Source: W0P28-013 sp963593685
Lineage (GTDB): Bacteria > Bacteroidota > Bacteroidia > Bacteroidales > Paludibacteraceae
Reading direction: 5' to 3'
Length of the DNA stretch: 64,000 nt
Assembly (NCBI GenBank): GCA_963593685.1
Contig: CAVBBP010000002.1
Coordinates: 1 to 64,000, forward strand
This document shows, piece after piece, positions 10,401-16,736 of this stretch. Each line of letters opens with the position of its first letter. Within the stretch, counting starts at the first letter, position 1. Under the pieces are notes generated by a model, which saw only the letters and a program-made list of their open reading frames with translations, was not told the origin of the DNA and searched no databases. A program made the position numbers and the translations under genes.

Positions 10401-10825
10401 GTCATTTTCAGTCCAAGGTCGATACTGCTTGCGCCAGTGCTATATTTGCCGTCCTTAAACAGGTGCATTGTGCGGCAGTAGCAGAGTATGTTGCTCACAA
10501 AGTCAATGCGGTTGCAGTCGGCAGGTAACGCGGCAATCCTCACTTGATTGCTCTTACCAGCCAATGCGTCGTCCTCGCTCTGCCAACTCAACAGCCTGTC
10601 TTTGCGGTAGATGTAATTGTTCTGCTTGGTGGTCTTGTGTACCCACACATCGTCGTAACCGCTTATGTCTGCTTTGGTACGCAACGGCTCGAAAGGTACA
10701 AGGCAGCCGTCTTTCAACTCCATACCTATCACCTCGTTACACGCACCACTCTCTTGCAGCGAATAACTGCCAGCACGCTCTATGCCCCTTACGGCAACCG
10801 TTTTCAAATTACCCTCTTGCGCCAT
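7463..10825 (-). CDS. Putative tail nozzle/hub protein (beta-propeller-like), 1120 aa
   Basis: The preferred start is ATG at 10825 (MAQEGN). The longer frame from 10831 needs a TTG that overlaps the stop of the gene before it. The C-terminal third repeats short beta blades (for example VVFTTEGIFAMQVD, AGIYFSTEKGLMLLSG and CYNPKYAYCYLID), a pattern seen in podovirus nozzle or DNA-stabilisation proteins built as beta-propellers (T7 gp12, P22 gp10 type). The middle contains an Asp-rich segment (DLDGDGKVHEMN) that could bind calcium. It is followed two bases later by the 127-residue gene. The nozzle role is inferred; a distant-homology search would decide. Confidence 0.6.
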   Translation of the reverse strand: MAQEGNLKTVAVRGIERAGSYSLQESGACNEVIGMELKDGCLVPFEPLRTKADISGYDDVWVHKTTKQNNYIYRKDRLLSWQSEDDALAGKSNQVRIAALPADCNRIDFVSNILCYCRTMHLFKDGKYSTGASSIDLGLKMTVGTIGNGIAVLVDKFQKGTKEKDYKMEEFVKHVKDIDYKQRISDNFKVLSGGVRKGEYINGACLMRYAVRLADGSYVNISEPVFCTSDPYKSVRADGTVIDYTDDSGSVLRARGTGDDDAKFRKGKFSFNSDVQNQLLKSAFYWEQQSYRGTQGQDFSGNCDKWVKQSVEEIHDFLKARRGNPRSRDTMNVLYRGEGADDIYWKIMRNHAFAVKYQLPSYDYWHLTQNNVGFREVYQFNSKRFERKNYYDFDRNTKKLTYDYQKRGYYNEESEKDISKVNAACDITWDSYSPEVAPLITKKGALVNSIGRSGYLGYVDAMICNTYQNSLNDDVNNIYGQPHCAPLTNGGMMDMSAMYERDDNDPEAPNWFTKRNRGSSNMHHGEIGAAVWNLNDLDGDGKVHEMNIYTVLSRECDTPAFIIHEIPDDDVLAMVSSIDIFMTQIVDCHEDYTNEDILTMASHRPYRKQDEVIRELTDLAGTYYKIHSISVDELKAIKKDRLVIPYIERGKISALEQQETLSDYGQDCYDYKTSYVYNSKLHIANIKQTISHGFEFYAGGLGAHNQAQQIISGDSLVTHEATYRYNKIRDLINSRRDKVNLALLNAGLTSTRCTIHGVEADAQEKYKLVGTVRIEDEAFGVNETVVWQRDVWFNFGRLVLSSFVYPSSSVTTFCIKGVELIMGDGTAYWFDIGNSYSLQSNKTSNMSYYIGEPIEFDNFESYNVHKESKAGEQYEKLGGSKETIVERDGNTFKVSKTNSPLVFPYEQTYMVGFGKILAFSSNAVALSQGQFGTYPLVVFTTEGIFAMQVDTSGVGSYLNNAPLSREVCNNPDAIAQTDAGIYFSTEKGLMLLSGSDTTLTSENINGQPEPLPNLSSSYERGDGLKVYGNAISHTQLVQLSGAISKEDFRTYLSASGTRLSYIYVKSKLICYNPKYAYCYLIDTDTHVCTKLNKRIAFDTKNYPASLYAIVDSIKPIERKK

Positions 10826-10827
10826 AA

Positions 10828-12090
10828 TCAAAACAAATGATAACGCCTGTGTATCGGCTTCTTCTGCTGATTAACTCTGTATATTACCTGCGTCAGATTG
10901 TTGTTGTACTGTTCAAGATACTGCGCCGCATCTTGTGGCGACACTATCAAGAACCACTTATACATCACAAAGTTTACTATCGATTCAAACACAGCCACAT
11001 CCAACCCCTTAAAGGCATTCTCGTCCATCCAGTCGAGTATGTTCAGTTTGAATATCACGGCATCGCGTTCATCGCAGTCCATCGGCTTGAACAAACGCGC
11101 GTCGTGCAGGTCGGCTTCGCTCGTGGTGTCCGTCAATACCATATACAAACGCTCCTCTCTGCCCCTGCTCAACACATAGTTCCCTGCTTTCCATTGGTCG
11201 GGGTGCTTCTGCTTTTTGCGTATCAATCCGCTTTTCACAATACGCGCATCGTTGATACACTCAAATGTTTCTATCTCCTCGCCATAGACATTTTCTCGCA
11301 CTTTTATGTCTTGCTCAAGCACAATGCGTGTCTTGCGTGTCGAAAACTTGGTGTTGATTATGCCTGTGTTGCGTATGGTCTGACCGTAGTATTTCGTGGT
11401 GTAATCGACCTCTACTACCATACCAGCCTCGTATTTACTACAATCTACTGGTTTAATGTGGCTCACTGGAATCTCAAACGATATGCGATAGATACTGCCC
11501 ATAGCGTCGTCGTGCGACACCAGCGTGTACCACAACTTGCTGGGCGCACCAAGCGTCATAAAGTCGCGTATGTCGGGTGTCGCTTCGTGGTCGTAGGTTT
11601 CTACATGGTCTTTATAGTCGAACGCGTCGCCTACTCCCTTGCAGAACGGCGTGAGTTTTTCAAATACATTGCTCGCTCCCTCAAGAATAAATGGCTTAAA
11701 CATAAACTCCTCGTCGCGCGTAAACGACATAGCGTTTAACTGGTGCGCTACTGCATCGGTGGGGCGGTACTTGGCAATGAAACTGGTGCGCTTATACACC
11801 TCTTCGTATATCTTGTCGTACCCATAAACCAATTTCAATAGTTTTACCGACGGCTGTTCGGCACGCTGCGGAGCAGTAGGCGCAACCTGCGGTGCAGGAA
11901 CTGCCGCCTCACCAGCCACTGGAGCAGTAGCACGGCTCATACCATTAAACAGATTAGCCAACTCTTTCGCAAAGTCATTGCCTATCGGGTGATGTATATC
12001 GTGCCGCTTCTCTGCCACTATCGGTCTGTCATAAACCACTTGTGGCTGCGCTGCTACAATCGTTTCGTTTTCTTTATCTATGATATACAT
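10828..12090 (-). CDS. Phage virion-type protein, 420 aa, unknown role
   Basis: I chose ATG at 12090 (MYIIDKENE). The frame is open to 12207, but the extra 39 residues overlap a rho-independent terminator at 12181-12213 and are unlike the rest of the protein. The first 110 residues are Pro/Ala/Gln-rich and probably disordered. Residues about 110-420 are mixed alpha/beta with many aromatic residues and end in a basic tail. Its stop lies two bases before the start of the nozzle-like gene. Position at the head of the late block suggests a connector, adaptor or tail-completion protein, but no family was recognised. Confidence 0.6.
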   Translation of the reverse strand: MYIIDKENETIVAAQPQVVYDRPIVAEKRHDIHHPIGNDFAKELANLFNGMSRATAPVAGEAAVPAPQVAPTAPQRAEQPSVKLLKLVYGYDKIYEEVYKRTSFIAKYRPTDAVAHQLNAMSFTRDEEFMFKPFILEGASNVFEKLTPFCKGVGDAFDYKDHVETYDHEATPDIRDFMTLGAPSKLWYTLVSHDDAMGSIYRISFEIPVSHIKPVDCSKYEAGMVVEVDYTTKYYGQTIRNTGIINTKFSTRKTRIVLEQDIKVRENVYGEEIETFECINDARIVKSGLIRKKQKHPDQWKAGNYVLSRGREERLYMVLTDTTSEADLHDARLFKPMDCDERDAVIFKLNILDWMDENAFKGLDVAVFESIVNFVMYKWFLIVSPQDAAQYLEQYNNNLTQVIYRVNQQKKPIHRRYHLF

Positions 12091-12180
12091 AACGGTTATG
12101 TTTTTTTTGTCGTGCAATAATATACATTTCGTGCGTGGCGGCAGTCGTGTTTTTGTACTTTTTTCTCGGCTTTCTGCAAC

Positions 12181-12213
12181 AAAAAAAAAGCAGACGACCA
12201 TTATCATCTGCTT
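12181..12213 (-). terminator. Rho-independent terminator between early and late phage genes
   Basis: Read leftwards, a 10-bp stem (12204-12213 with 12188-12197, one G-U pair) with a 6-nt loop is followed by a run of U from 12181-12189. It should stop leftward early transcripts from 12.6-14 kb before the late operon starts at 12090, unless antitermination occurs. Confidence 0.8.
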
Positions 12214-12620
12214 AAAACAATGAAGACTACCACTGCTATCTTACCTGCACACTTTCACCCTTACTATGAGTTTCCCCATTTTCAAACTGTAAAGCCATTT
12301 CATACTCGCTCCGTTTCTCGGAGCGTTCGGCTTCCGTATCTTGCTTCCGCGCCGTTACTCTGACTATGATTTCCGTAGAACAGTGCCCAAGGTCGAGGGG
12401 AGGCGTAATACTCGAAATCCGCCCATTTCATCTTCTTCTTGGCTCAAGCGTACTACATTCGTGGTTTCCTACCAAAAGATAAAAGAGATTGTTTTTATAT
12501 AGCCCTCAAATTCGCTACTCTGTTCACACCTTTCTTACCCGTTGCCTCCATAGATTCCAGTCCAATTCAACTCAATTTGTGTTCACGACCGATGGCACAT
12601 GGAAACAATGGCAATCTTCT
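12214..12620 (-). other. Unassigned phage interval with a perfect hairpin
   Basis: No gene longer than about 45 codons fits, yet the sequence is not random-looking. A perfect 7-bp inverted repeat (CGCTCCG, 5-nt loop, CGGAGCG) lies at 12307-12325. On the leftward strand three overlapping frames are open for 20-60 codons. The interval ends at the terminator, so it would be transcribed as a leader or 3' UTR. A structured RNA or a decayed small gene are both possible. Confidence 0.4.
12300..12431 (-). CDS. Possible small phage ORF, 43 aa
   Basis: ATG at 12431 to TGA at 12300 would encode a 43-residue Tyr/Trp/Arg-rich peptide beginning MKWADFEYYAS. Its stop overlaps a further ATG in an ATGA arrangement. 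Composition is protein-like, but a second frame over the same bases is equally plausible and the perfect hairpin at 12307-12325 falls inside it. It could equally be part of a structured RNA. Low certainty. Confidence 0.2.
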   Translation of the reverse strand: MKWADFEYYASPRPWALFYGNHSQSNGAEARYGSRTLRETERV

Positions 12621-13139
12621 TTAGTATGTCAATAACGCGTCTAACTCCGACACTTTGCGTATGTGTCCTACTTTTTTCACAGCCCACTGCTTGTTGGCTT
12701 GAACCACAGAATAGGTGCTACGCCGCTGCGACACACTACTATCTGTCGGACGCGTTCTTCTAAATCTTGTTTTTTCTACTTTGGCATTCTTATACACCAA
12801 ATAGACATTGCTGTTCGTTCTGTTATAAATCACAACATTGCCACGCATATAATAAGTTCCGTCTAACTTCTTTTTATTGGGGGCAATGATACGCTCATTC
12901 TTATAACAGAAAAAACCAACGCTTTTGAGATATTTGTTCGTTAGGTATGCGTCGTTGTCGATAACCACAGCACCGACACAGCCGTTGTTCATTATCTTTG
13001 TCGGGCGCGCACGAAAGTGAAACGCTCTGTCAAGTGCGCTCCTATTGAACACAGCAGTCAGTGCGGCAATCTCTTTCTCGTCGATGCCGCACAACTCTAT
13101 ACTGACTACGCCATTTTTTGTAGCAATCGAAACATTCAT
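12621..13139 (-). CDS. Phage early protein of unknown function, 172 aa
   Basis: ATG at 13139 to TAA at 12621. It is a basic protein; the N-terminal half is beta-rich with regular hydrophobic spacing (VSIATKNGVVSIELCG), and there is a basic cluster KTRFRRTRP near residue 125. It has no signal peptide or membrane segment. It is separated by 14 bp from the upstream 160-residue gene, so the two form a small early operon with the HTH gene further right, ended by the terminator at 12181-12213. I recognise no family. A nucleic-acid-binding role is possible from charge but unproven. Confidence 0.6.
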   Translation of the reverse strand: MNVSIATKNGVVSIELCGIDEKEIAALTAVFNRSALDRAFHFRARPTKIMNNGCVGAVVIDNDAYLTNKYLKSVGFFCYKNERIIAPNKKKLDGTYYMRGNVVIYNRTNSNVYLVYKNAKVEKTRFRRTRPTDSSVSQRRSTYSVVQANKQWAVKKVGHIRKVSELDALLTY

Positions 13140-13153
13140 ACCATACTCTCAAA

Positions 13154-13636
13154 TTACGCTTTCGCTTTCTGTACGCTTTTCTTATACAGTTCGAGCGAAA
13201 AAATTACAGTCGTCAGTTCTTTGCCACTGTCCCGCCACGAATAACCTTTGTCCTTAATGTAAGATTTTACTTCCGCTGTCAATGCTTGTATGTCAAGCCC
13301 ATTCTTTGGCGATACAGACGATGGGAATACAAACGACACACCGACAATCTTGCTCGACGAAACATGAAGCAGGTTGCGTGCCGTGCAACGATACAGATAT
13401 TCGCCACTGCCAACGGTCGTGTTATCGAGTGCGCTTCTATTTTTGCGCTTGATACTCGTAACCTTTGCAGCCGCAGCATAATCCGATTCTTTCTTCACGG
13501 CATTGTAGGCAAGCGATTCAGCCGTGCCAAACCCTGTCGTATTGAAAGCATAAATCTTACTGCCAATGCCTATACCTTTCTCCTTTTTGCAGGAATAAGT
13601 GGCTCTACAAACAAATAAATCTACTTTTTCAGCCAT
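13154..13636 (-). CDS. Phage early protein of unknown function, 160 aa
   Basis: ATG at 13636. The protein is Lys/Ser-rich with a C-terminal helix ending in KKSVQKAKA. A central stretch (KVTSIKRKNRSALDN, about residues 75-90) is basic. It has no transmembrane segment and no enzyme motif. It sits between the excisionase-like HTH gene (91 bp upstream) and the 172-residue gene, in the same direction, so it is probably expressed when the leftward promoter near 14000 is active. Function is unknown. Confidence 0.55.
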   Translation of the reverse strand: MAEKVDLFVCRATYSCKKEKGIGIGSKIYAFNTTGFGTAESLAYNAVKKESDYAAAAKVTSIKRKNRSALDNTTVGSGEYLYRCTARNLLHVSSSKIVGVSFVFPSSVSPKNGLDIQALTAEVKSYIKDKGYSWRDSGKELTTVIFSLELYKKSVQKAKA

Positions 13637-13727
13637 AGTTCAATTTCTTTTTTTTGTTCGGCACAAAAAAAGTACATTTTTCTTATACACCAAACGAGTT
13701 TTTTGACAAAAAAAAGGCGTTTCTCTC

Positions 13728-13922
13728 CTAAAAAGAGGCACGCCACGCCATCAAAATATCGCCTCCCGAATAAAAACGCAACCCATTGCGCCTATATTTA
13801 CAACGCAAATCTCCACGCACAACCATTCGGTAAATGGTCGATTCATCGACACCCAGCAGTTCGGCAGCACGCCTCCGTGAGTACCTCGCACTCGACACAA
13901 CTTTGGGTTCTTCCTCTACCAT
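13728..13922 (-). CDS. Excisionase-like helix-turn-helix protein, 64 aa
   Basis: ATG at 13922 is preferred; the longer frame from 13967 needs a TTG and would include promoter-like DNA. Residues 14-60 form a winged HTH of the excisionase/MerR type: YSRRRAAELLGVDESTIYRMVVRGDL is the helix-turn-helix and RNGLRFYSGGDILMAW the wing. Family members bind DNA and act as recombination directionality factors or small transcription regulators. It is divergent from the repressor gene at 14049, the usual layout of a lysis-lysogeny control region, so it could be Xis, Cro-like, or both. Confidence 0.75.
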   Translation of the reverse strand: MVEEEPKVVSSARYSRRRAAELLGVDESTIYRMVVRGDLRCKYRRNGLRFYSGGDILMAWRASF

Positions 13923-13953
13923 TTTGAATAACAAATAATTTATTGTAACTTTG
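13922..13953 (+). promoter_or_regulatory. Promoter for the phage repressor
   Basis: TTTTG at 13922-13926, a 19-bp spacer, then TAACTTTG at 13946-13953: a full match to the Bacteroidota -33/-7 pattern. The predicted start is about 13960, giving a leader of about 90 nt before the repressor ATG at 14049. It lies over the start codon of the HTH gene. Confidence 0.65.
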
Positions 13954-13977
13954 CAACGCAGTTTCAAAAAAAATCAG

Positions 13978-14010
13978 CGTAACATTTACGATACAAAAGT
14001 ATAACTTTTT
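13978..14010. promoter_or_regulatory. Candidate operators (two palindromes)
   Basis: Two inverted repeats lie between the facing promoters: CGTAA-CAT-TTACG at 13978-13990 and AAAAGT-ATA-ACTTTT at 13996-14010. The second covers the -7 box of the leftward promoter, so a protein bound there would block it. They are probable sites for the repressor or the HTH protein; this is inference from position. Confidence 0.45.
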
Positions 14011-14025
14011 TGTTAGATAACCAAA
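13994..14025 (-). promoter_or_regulatory. Leftward early phage promoter
   Basis: On the minus strand TTTG (14025-14022), a 20-bp spacer, then TACTTTTG (14001-13994). The start would be near 13987, transcribing the HTH gene and the two early genes. It faces the repressor promoter, so the two transcripts overlap by roughly 27 nt at their 5' ends. Confidence 0.6.
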
Positions 14026-14048
14026 TGTTTTAATAAAAAAATACAATC

Positions 14049-14453
14049 ATGACACACGACGAAAAAATGGAGGTTTCGAGTAGGCTGAAAAATTTTCTCA
14101 CTGAAAGGGGCATAAACTATAACTCTTTCGCGAGAATGATTGGCACAAACTCGATGACAGTAGGTCGCCAGTTGAATGGCGTAAATCCTCTGTCGATAGA
14201 AACTATTGTGGAAACATTGAGGAATTTCCCGAGTATGTCAGCCTATTGGCTGCTGTTTGGCGAGGGCGATACGCTTATCGAAGTAAAAGGCGAGCGTCCT
14301 GCACTCGAGGAAAAGGAGGTTGGGTTGGCTGCTTGTAACGCACAACTCTTGCGAGAATTGGGCGAGCAACGAGTGATGTTGCAGAGAGCGCAAGGGCAAA
14401 TAACACAACTCTTGGAGATAGTGAGCCGCCAACAGTCCGTGAGCAATCCGTGA
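14049..14453 (+). CDS. Phage repressor (Cro/CI-type HTH), 134 aa
   Basis: ATG at 14049. Residues 8-75 are an XRE/CI-type helix-turn-helix: SRLKNFLTERGINYNSFARMIGTNSMTVGRQLNG, followed by the conserved phrase SMSAYWLLFGEGD. Residues 85-130 form a predicted Gln/Glu-rich coiled coil for dimerisation. There is no S24 peptidase domain, so this repressor cannot undergo RecA-stimulated self-cleavage; induction would need an antirepressor or another signal. It is the last phage gene before the tRNA scar, transcribed opposite to all other phage genes. Family members maintain lysogeny. Confidence 0.8.
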   Translation: MTHDEKMEVSSRLKNFLTERGINYNSFARMIGTNSMTVGRQLNGVNPLSIETIVETLRNFPSMSAYWLLFGEGDTLIEVKGERPALEEKEVGLAACNAQLLRELGEQRVMLQRAQGQITQLLEIVSRQQSVSNP

Positions 14454-14512
14454 GCATCGAGGCGCACTATTTTGCAATCAACTGTTTATAAGTAACTTAC
14501 AAGACAAATCTC

Positions 14513-14559
14513 TGCGTCTGGGGGGCGCGTGGTCGCTGGTTCGAATCCAGTCATCCCGA
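14513..14559 (+). repeat. Prophage attachment site: 3' half of tRNA-Pro(GGG)
   Basis: The sequence folds as positions 27-73 of a tRNA: anticodon stem 14513-14517 with 14525-14529, loop 14518-14524 with T33 and GGG at 34-36, variable region, T arm (GCTGG-TTCGAAT-CCAGT, 14535-14551) and acceptor 3' strand CATCCCG plus discriminator A. No D arm or 5' acceptor CGGGATG precedes it; 14454-14512 is unrelated phage DNA. This is the scar expected when a phage integrates in the anticodon region and supplies a new 3' end at the other junction. Confidence 0.75.
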
Positions 14560-14572
14560 CAAACAAAAACGG

Positions 14573-14645
14573 CGGAGTTTAGCGCAGTTGGTAGCGCGCT
14601 ACGTTCGGGACGTAGAGGTCGGGCGTTCGAGTCGCCTAACTCCGA
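14573..14645 (+). tRNA. tRNA-Pro (anticodon CGG)
   Basis: A 73-nt cloverleaf. Acceptor CGGAGTT pairs with AACTCCG (the C1-G72 pair is typical of proline tRNAs), the D arm is GCGC/GCGC, the anticodon stem CTACG/CGTAG carries loop TTCGGGA, and the T arm is GGGCG-TTCGAGT-CGCCT. CCA is not encoded. It lies 13 bp after the att scar, so the two proline tRNAs were probably one tandem unit before phage insertion. Confidence 0.92.
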
Positions 14646-14646
14646 C

Positions 14647-14678
14647 AATGCGAGAAAACGATTTTTCCCGCATTTTTT
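14647..14678. terminator. Bidirectional terminator after tRNA-Pro and rluD
   Basis: AATGCGAGAAAA pairs with TTTTCCCGCATT (one mismatch) around a short loop and is followed by T on the plus strand. It serves the tRNA on the plus strand and probably rluD, which ends at 14690 on the minus strand. Confidence 0.65.
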
Positions 14679-14689
14679 GTTCCCAAATT

Positions 14690-15745
14690 TTACTCCTCTG
14701 GCTGGGCTGGATTGTAACGCCGCCACTTGTCGAGCAGGGCGGTCATATCAGGCGGTAACTCGCTGTCGAACTGCATCCAGTGCCCCGTGGTGGGGTGCTC
14801 AAAACCGAGCGTCTTGGCGTGCAACGCCTGCCGCGGACAGACAGCAAAACAGTTCTGCACAAATTGCTTGTATTTGGCGGTGCGCACGCCTTTCAGCACC
14901 TCGTTGCCACCGTAGTGCGCATCATTAAATAGTGTGTGCCCAATGTGTTTCATGTGGACGCGAATTTGGTGCGTGCGCCCTGTTTCGAGGCGGCATTGCA
15001 CCAGCGTGGTGTAGGCAAAACGCTCCAATACCCGATAGTGCGTTACAGCGTGTTTGGCGGTCGGGTTGTCGTCGGGCAGCACGGCAAACGATGTGCGGTC
15101 GCGCGGGTCGCGACCAAGTGCGCCGTCGATAGTGCCTTCGTCGGCTTTCACCACGCCCCAAACCAGCGCATTGTAGGTGCGTTCGGTGGTTTTGTTGAAA
15201 AATTGCAGCCCAAGTCGGGCTTTGGCGTCCTCGTTTTTGGCTATCAGCAGCAGCCCCGATGTGTCCTTATCAATACGATGCACCAGCCCGATGCGTGGGT
15301 CGTTGGCATCGAAATTCGGATTGTCGCGCAAGTGCCACGCAATGGCGTTGAGCAGCGTGCCATCGGCATTGCCAAAGCCTGGGTGAACGACCAATCCCGG
15401 CTGTTTGTTCACCACTATCAGGTCGTCGTCTTCGTAAACGATGTCGAGCGGAATCGCCTGTGGCACAATGGTATAGTCGGTTTTCGGATAGTCGAGCACA
15501 AGGCTGATATCGTCGAGCGGTTTCACGCGGTAGTTCGATTTCACAGGGTTGCCATTCACCAATATCGACCCAGCGTCGGCGGCCTCTTGAATGCGGTTGC
15601 GCGAAGTATTTGGCATCACGCTCGCCAGATATTTGTCGATGCGCAACGGTGTCTGTCTCTTATCGACAGTGTAGTGGCGATGTTCGTAACGCTCGGGCGT
15701 AGGCTCATCGTCGAACATTTCCTCTATGTCGGTCGGGTCGGACAT
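14690..15745 (-). CDS. rluD: 23S rRNA pseudouridine synthase, RluD family
   Basis: 351 residues from ATG 15745. It converts uridines in helix 69 of 23S rRNA to pseudouridine (family role). An N-terminal S4 RNA-binding domain (about residues 30-95, LRIDKYLASVMPNTSRNRIQ) is followed by the RluA-type catalytic domain with HRIDKDTSG (catalytic Asp159) and the RTHQIRVHM motif. Length is normal for the family, with a slightly acidic N-terminal extension. It lies downstream of the PASTA-protein gene in the same direction, separated by 160 bp of spacer. RluA/RluC are alternatives, but the S4 domain plus family length favour RluD. Confidence 0.9.
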   Translation of the reverse strand: MSDPTDIEEMFDDEPTPERYEHRHYTVDKRQTPLRIDKYLASVMPNTSRNRIQEAADAGSILVNGNPVKSNYRVKPLDDISLVLDYPKTDYTIVPQAIPLDIVYEDDDLIVVNKQPGLVVHPGFGNADGTLLNAIAWHLRDNPNFDANDPRIGLVHRIDKDTSGLLLIAKNEDAKARLGLQFFNKTTERTYNALVWGVVKADEGTIDGALGRDPRDRTSFAVLPDDNPTAKHAVTHYRVLERFAYTTLVQCRLETGRTHQIRVHMKHIGHTLFNDAHYGGNEVLKGVRTAKYKQFVQNCFAVCPRQALHAKTLGFEHPTTGHWMQFDSELPPDMTALLDKWRRYNPAQPEE

Positions 15746-15905
15746 TTTTTTTGTTGATGAGTTGAAATGTTGAAAAGTTTACGAGTTTAACGCATTAAAG
15801 AGGGTCTGTGGGGCAAAATAATTTCTAATTTCTGGTTTTCGGAATCAAAAACGCCGCAAATTTCAAATATTCAAATCTTCAAAATTTCAAATAATTGTAA
15901 ATTTG

Positions 15906-16736
15906 CTATTCGAAGAAATTCTCGTCCATAGTGCTTTGGTTGGTTTTTTGCGGCGATTTGTGCGTGTCTTTCGACAGCCAAATGTCGATGCGGTGGCCTG
16001 TGGCGTAGGCACTGGTTGCTTGCGGCGACTGGCGATAGACAAAAAACTCCTGTTTGTCGGCCTCATCGGCGGGCGTTTCGTCGTATTCCACCGCGCCAAG
16101 CACAAATCGATTTTGCGTGATGCAGGCCTCGGCTTCGGCGGCGGTCATGCCTTTCACATCGGGCGTATAGGCGGTTTCGCCCATCGTGCGCTCGCCCACC
16201 ACAAGCACCAGACTGCTGCCGTCGCGCAGACGCTCACCAGCGGCCACCGAGCGACCGCCAGCCTTCACATCCATCACCAAACCGGGATATTCCGATGGGC
16301 GATACTCTATCTTTTCGACACGAAAGCCCGAGGCTTCGAGCGTGGCTTTGGCTTGGCGCATCGGGAAATTGGTCAGGTCGGGAACGGTTACCTGCTTTTC
16401 GGCTTTGGCATTGATGGTGAGGTAAATTTTGCGCCCAAGTTTCACCTTGCCGCCCGCCGCTGGCACCTGCTCCACAATTTCGCCCGCCAAACGGTCGCGC
16501 ATATACACCGAATCGATCACCTCGTAGGTGAGTCCGCTCCGTTTCAGGGCAATGGCGGCCTCTTCGGTGTAAAGTCCGCGCAAGTCGGGCACCTCGATCT
16601 CTTCGCCGTGCAGCGTAAATTTTTTCAGCGAAAGCAGCACCACAGTTACTATCACGCACCCCACAACGATGGCCGCGGCAATGTTTATCCAGAAAAATTT
16701 GCTTTTCAGAAAATTCCAAATCACTTTCAGACTCAT
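15906..16736 (-). CDS. Membrane-anchored PASTA-domain protein
   Basis: I chose ATG at 16736 (MSLKVIWNFLKSKFFW). The longer frame to 16808 translates the GGTTGATT spacer repeat. 276 residues: a single N-terminal transmembrane helix (about 13-35), then three PASTA repeats (about 45-110, 112-180 and 185-255) with phrases such as VPDLRGLYTEEA, VPDLTNFPMRQA and TPDVKGMTAAEA. PASTA domains bind muropeptides or PBP/kinase partners; here there is no kinase domain, so it is a periplasmic PASTA protein as commonly found beside rluD in Bacteroidota. The exact role is unknown, likely linked to the cell wall. Confidence 0.85.
   Translation of the reverse strand: MSLKVIWNFLKSKFFWINIAAAIVVGCVIVTVVLLSLKKFTLHGEEIEVPDLRGLYTEEAAIALKRSGLTYEVIDSVYMRDRLAGEIVEQVPAAGGKVKLGRKIYLTINAKAEKQVTVPDLTNFPMRQAKATLEASGFRVEKIEYRPSEYPGLVMDVKAGGRSVAAGERLRDGSSLVLVVGERTMGETAYTPDVKGMTAAEAEACITQNRFVLGAVEYDETPADEADKQEFFVYRQSPQATSAYATGHRIDIWLSKDTHKSPQKTNQSTMDENFFE

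Larger units (their letters stand above)
1..14559. mobile_element. Prophage, right end (podovirus-like), integrated at a tRNA-Pro gene
   Basis: The interval carries a leftward block of phage-type genes: ejection-like proteins, a nozzle-like protein and small early genes. A rightward repressor follows, and the interval stops at a truncated tRNA-Pro whose 5' half is missing (14513-14559). Several late genes have purine-rich AGGAG-type ribosome sites (before 6027, 6583 and 7045), which the neighbouring host genes mostly lack. No integrase, terminase, portal, capsid or lysis gene is visible, so the rest must be left of position 1. The podovirus assignment is inference from protein architecture (beta-rich nozzle-like protein followed by Ala/Gln-rich ejection-like proteins). 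The exact left boundary is unknown. Confidence 0.8.

Noticed and set aside
8669..10528. 619-codon plus-strand frame over the nozzle-like gene
   Set aside because: It is the shadow of the phage gene on the minus strand, with no start signal and an implausible hydrophobic Cys/His-rich product.
12091..12207. N-terminal extension of the 420-residue phage protein
   Set aside because: It overlaps a strong intrinsic terminator and has an unlikely amino-acid composition.
12214..12620. Diversity-generating retroelement (variable repeat)
   Set aside because: A phrase GGFRVLRLP in one frame is reminiscent of variable-repeat ends, but there is no reverse transcriptase, no template repeat with adenine-specific differences and no second copy in the window.
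14478..14726. 82-codon frame ending in DDWIRTSDHAPPRRR
   Set aside because: This peptide is the translation of antisense tRNA sequences (tRNA-Pro remnant and tRNA-Pro), a well-known false ORF.
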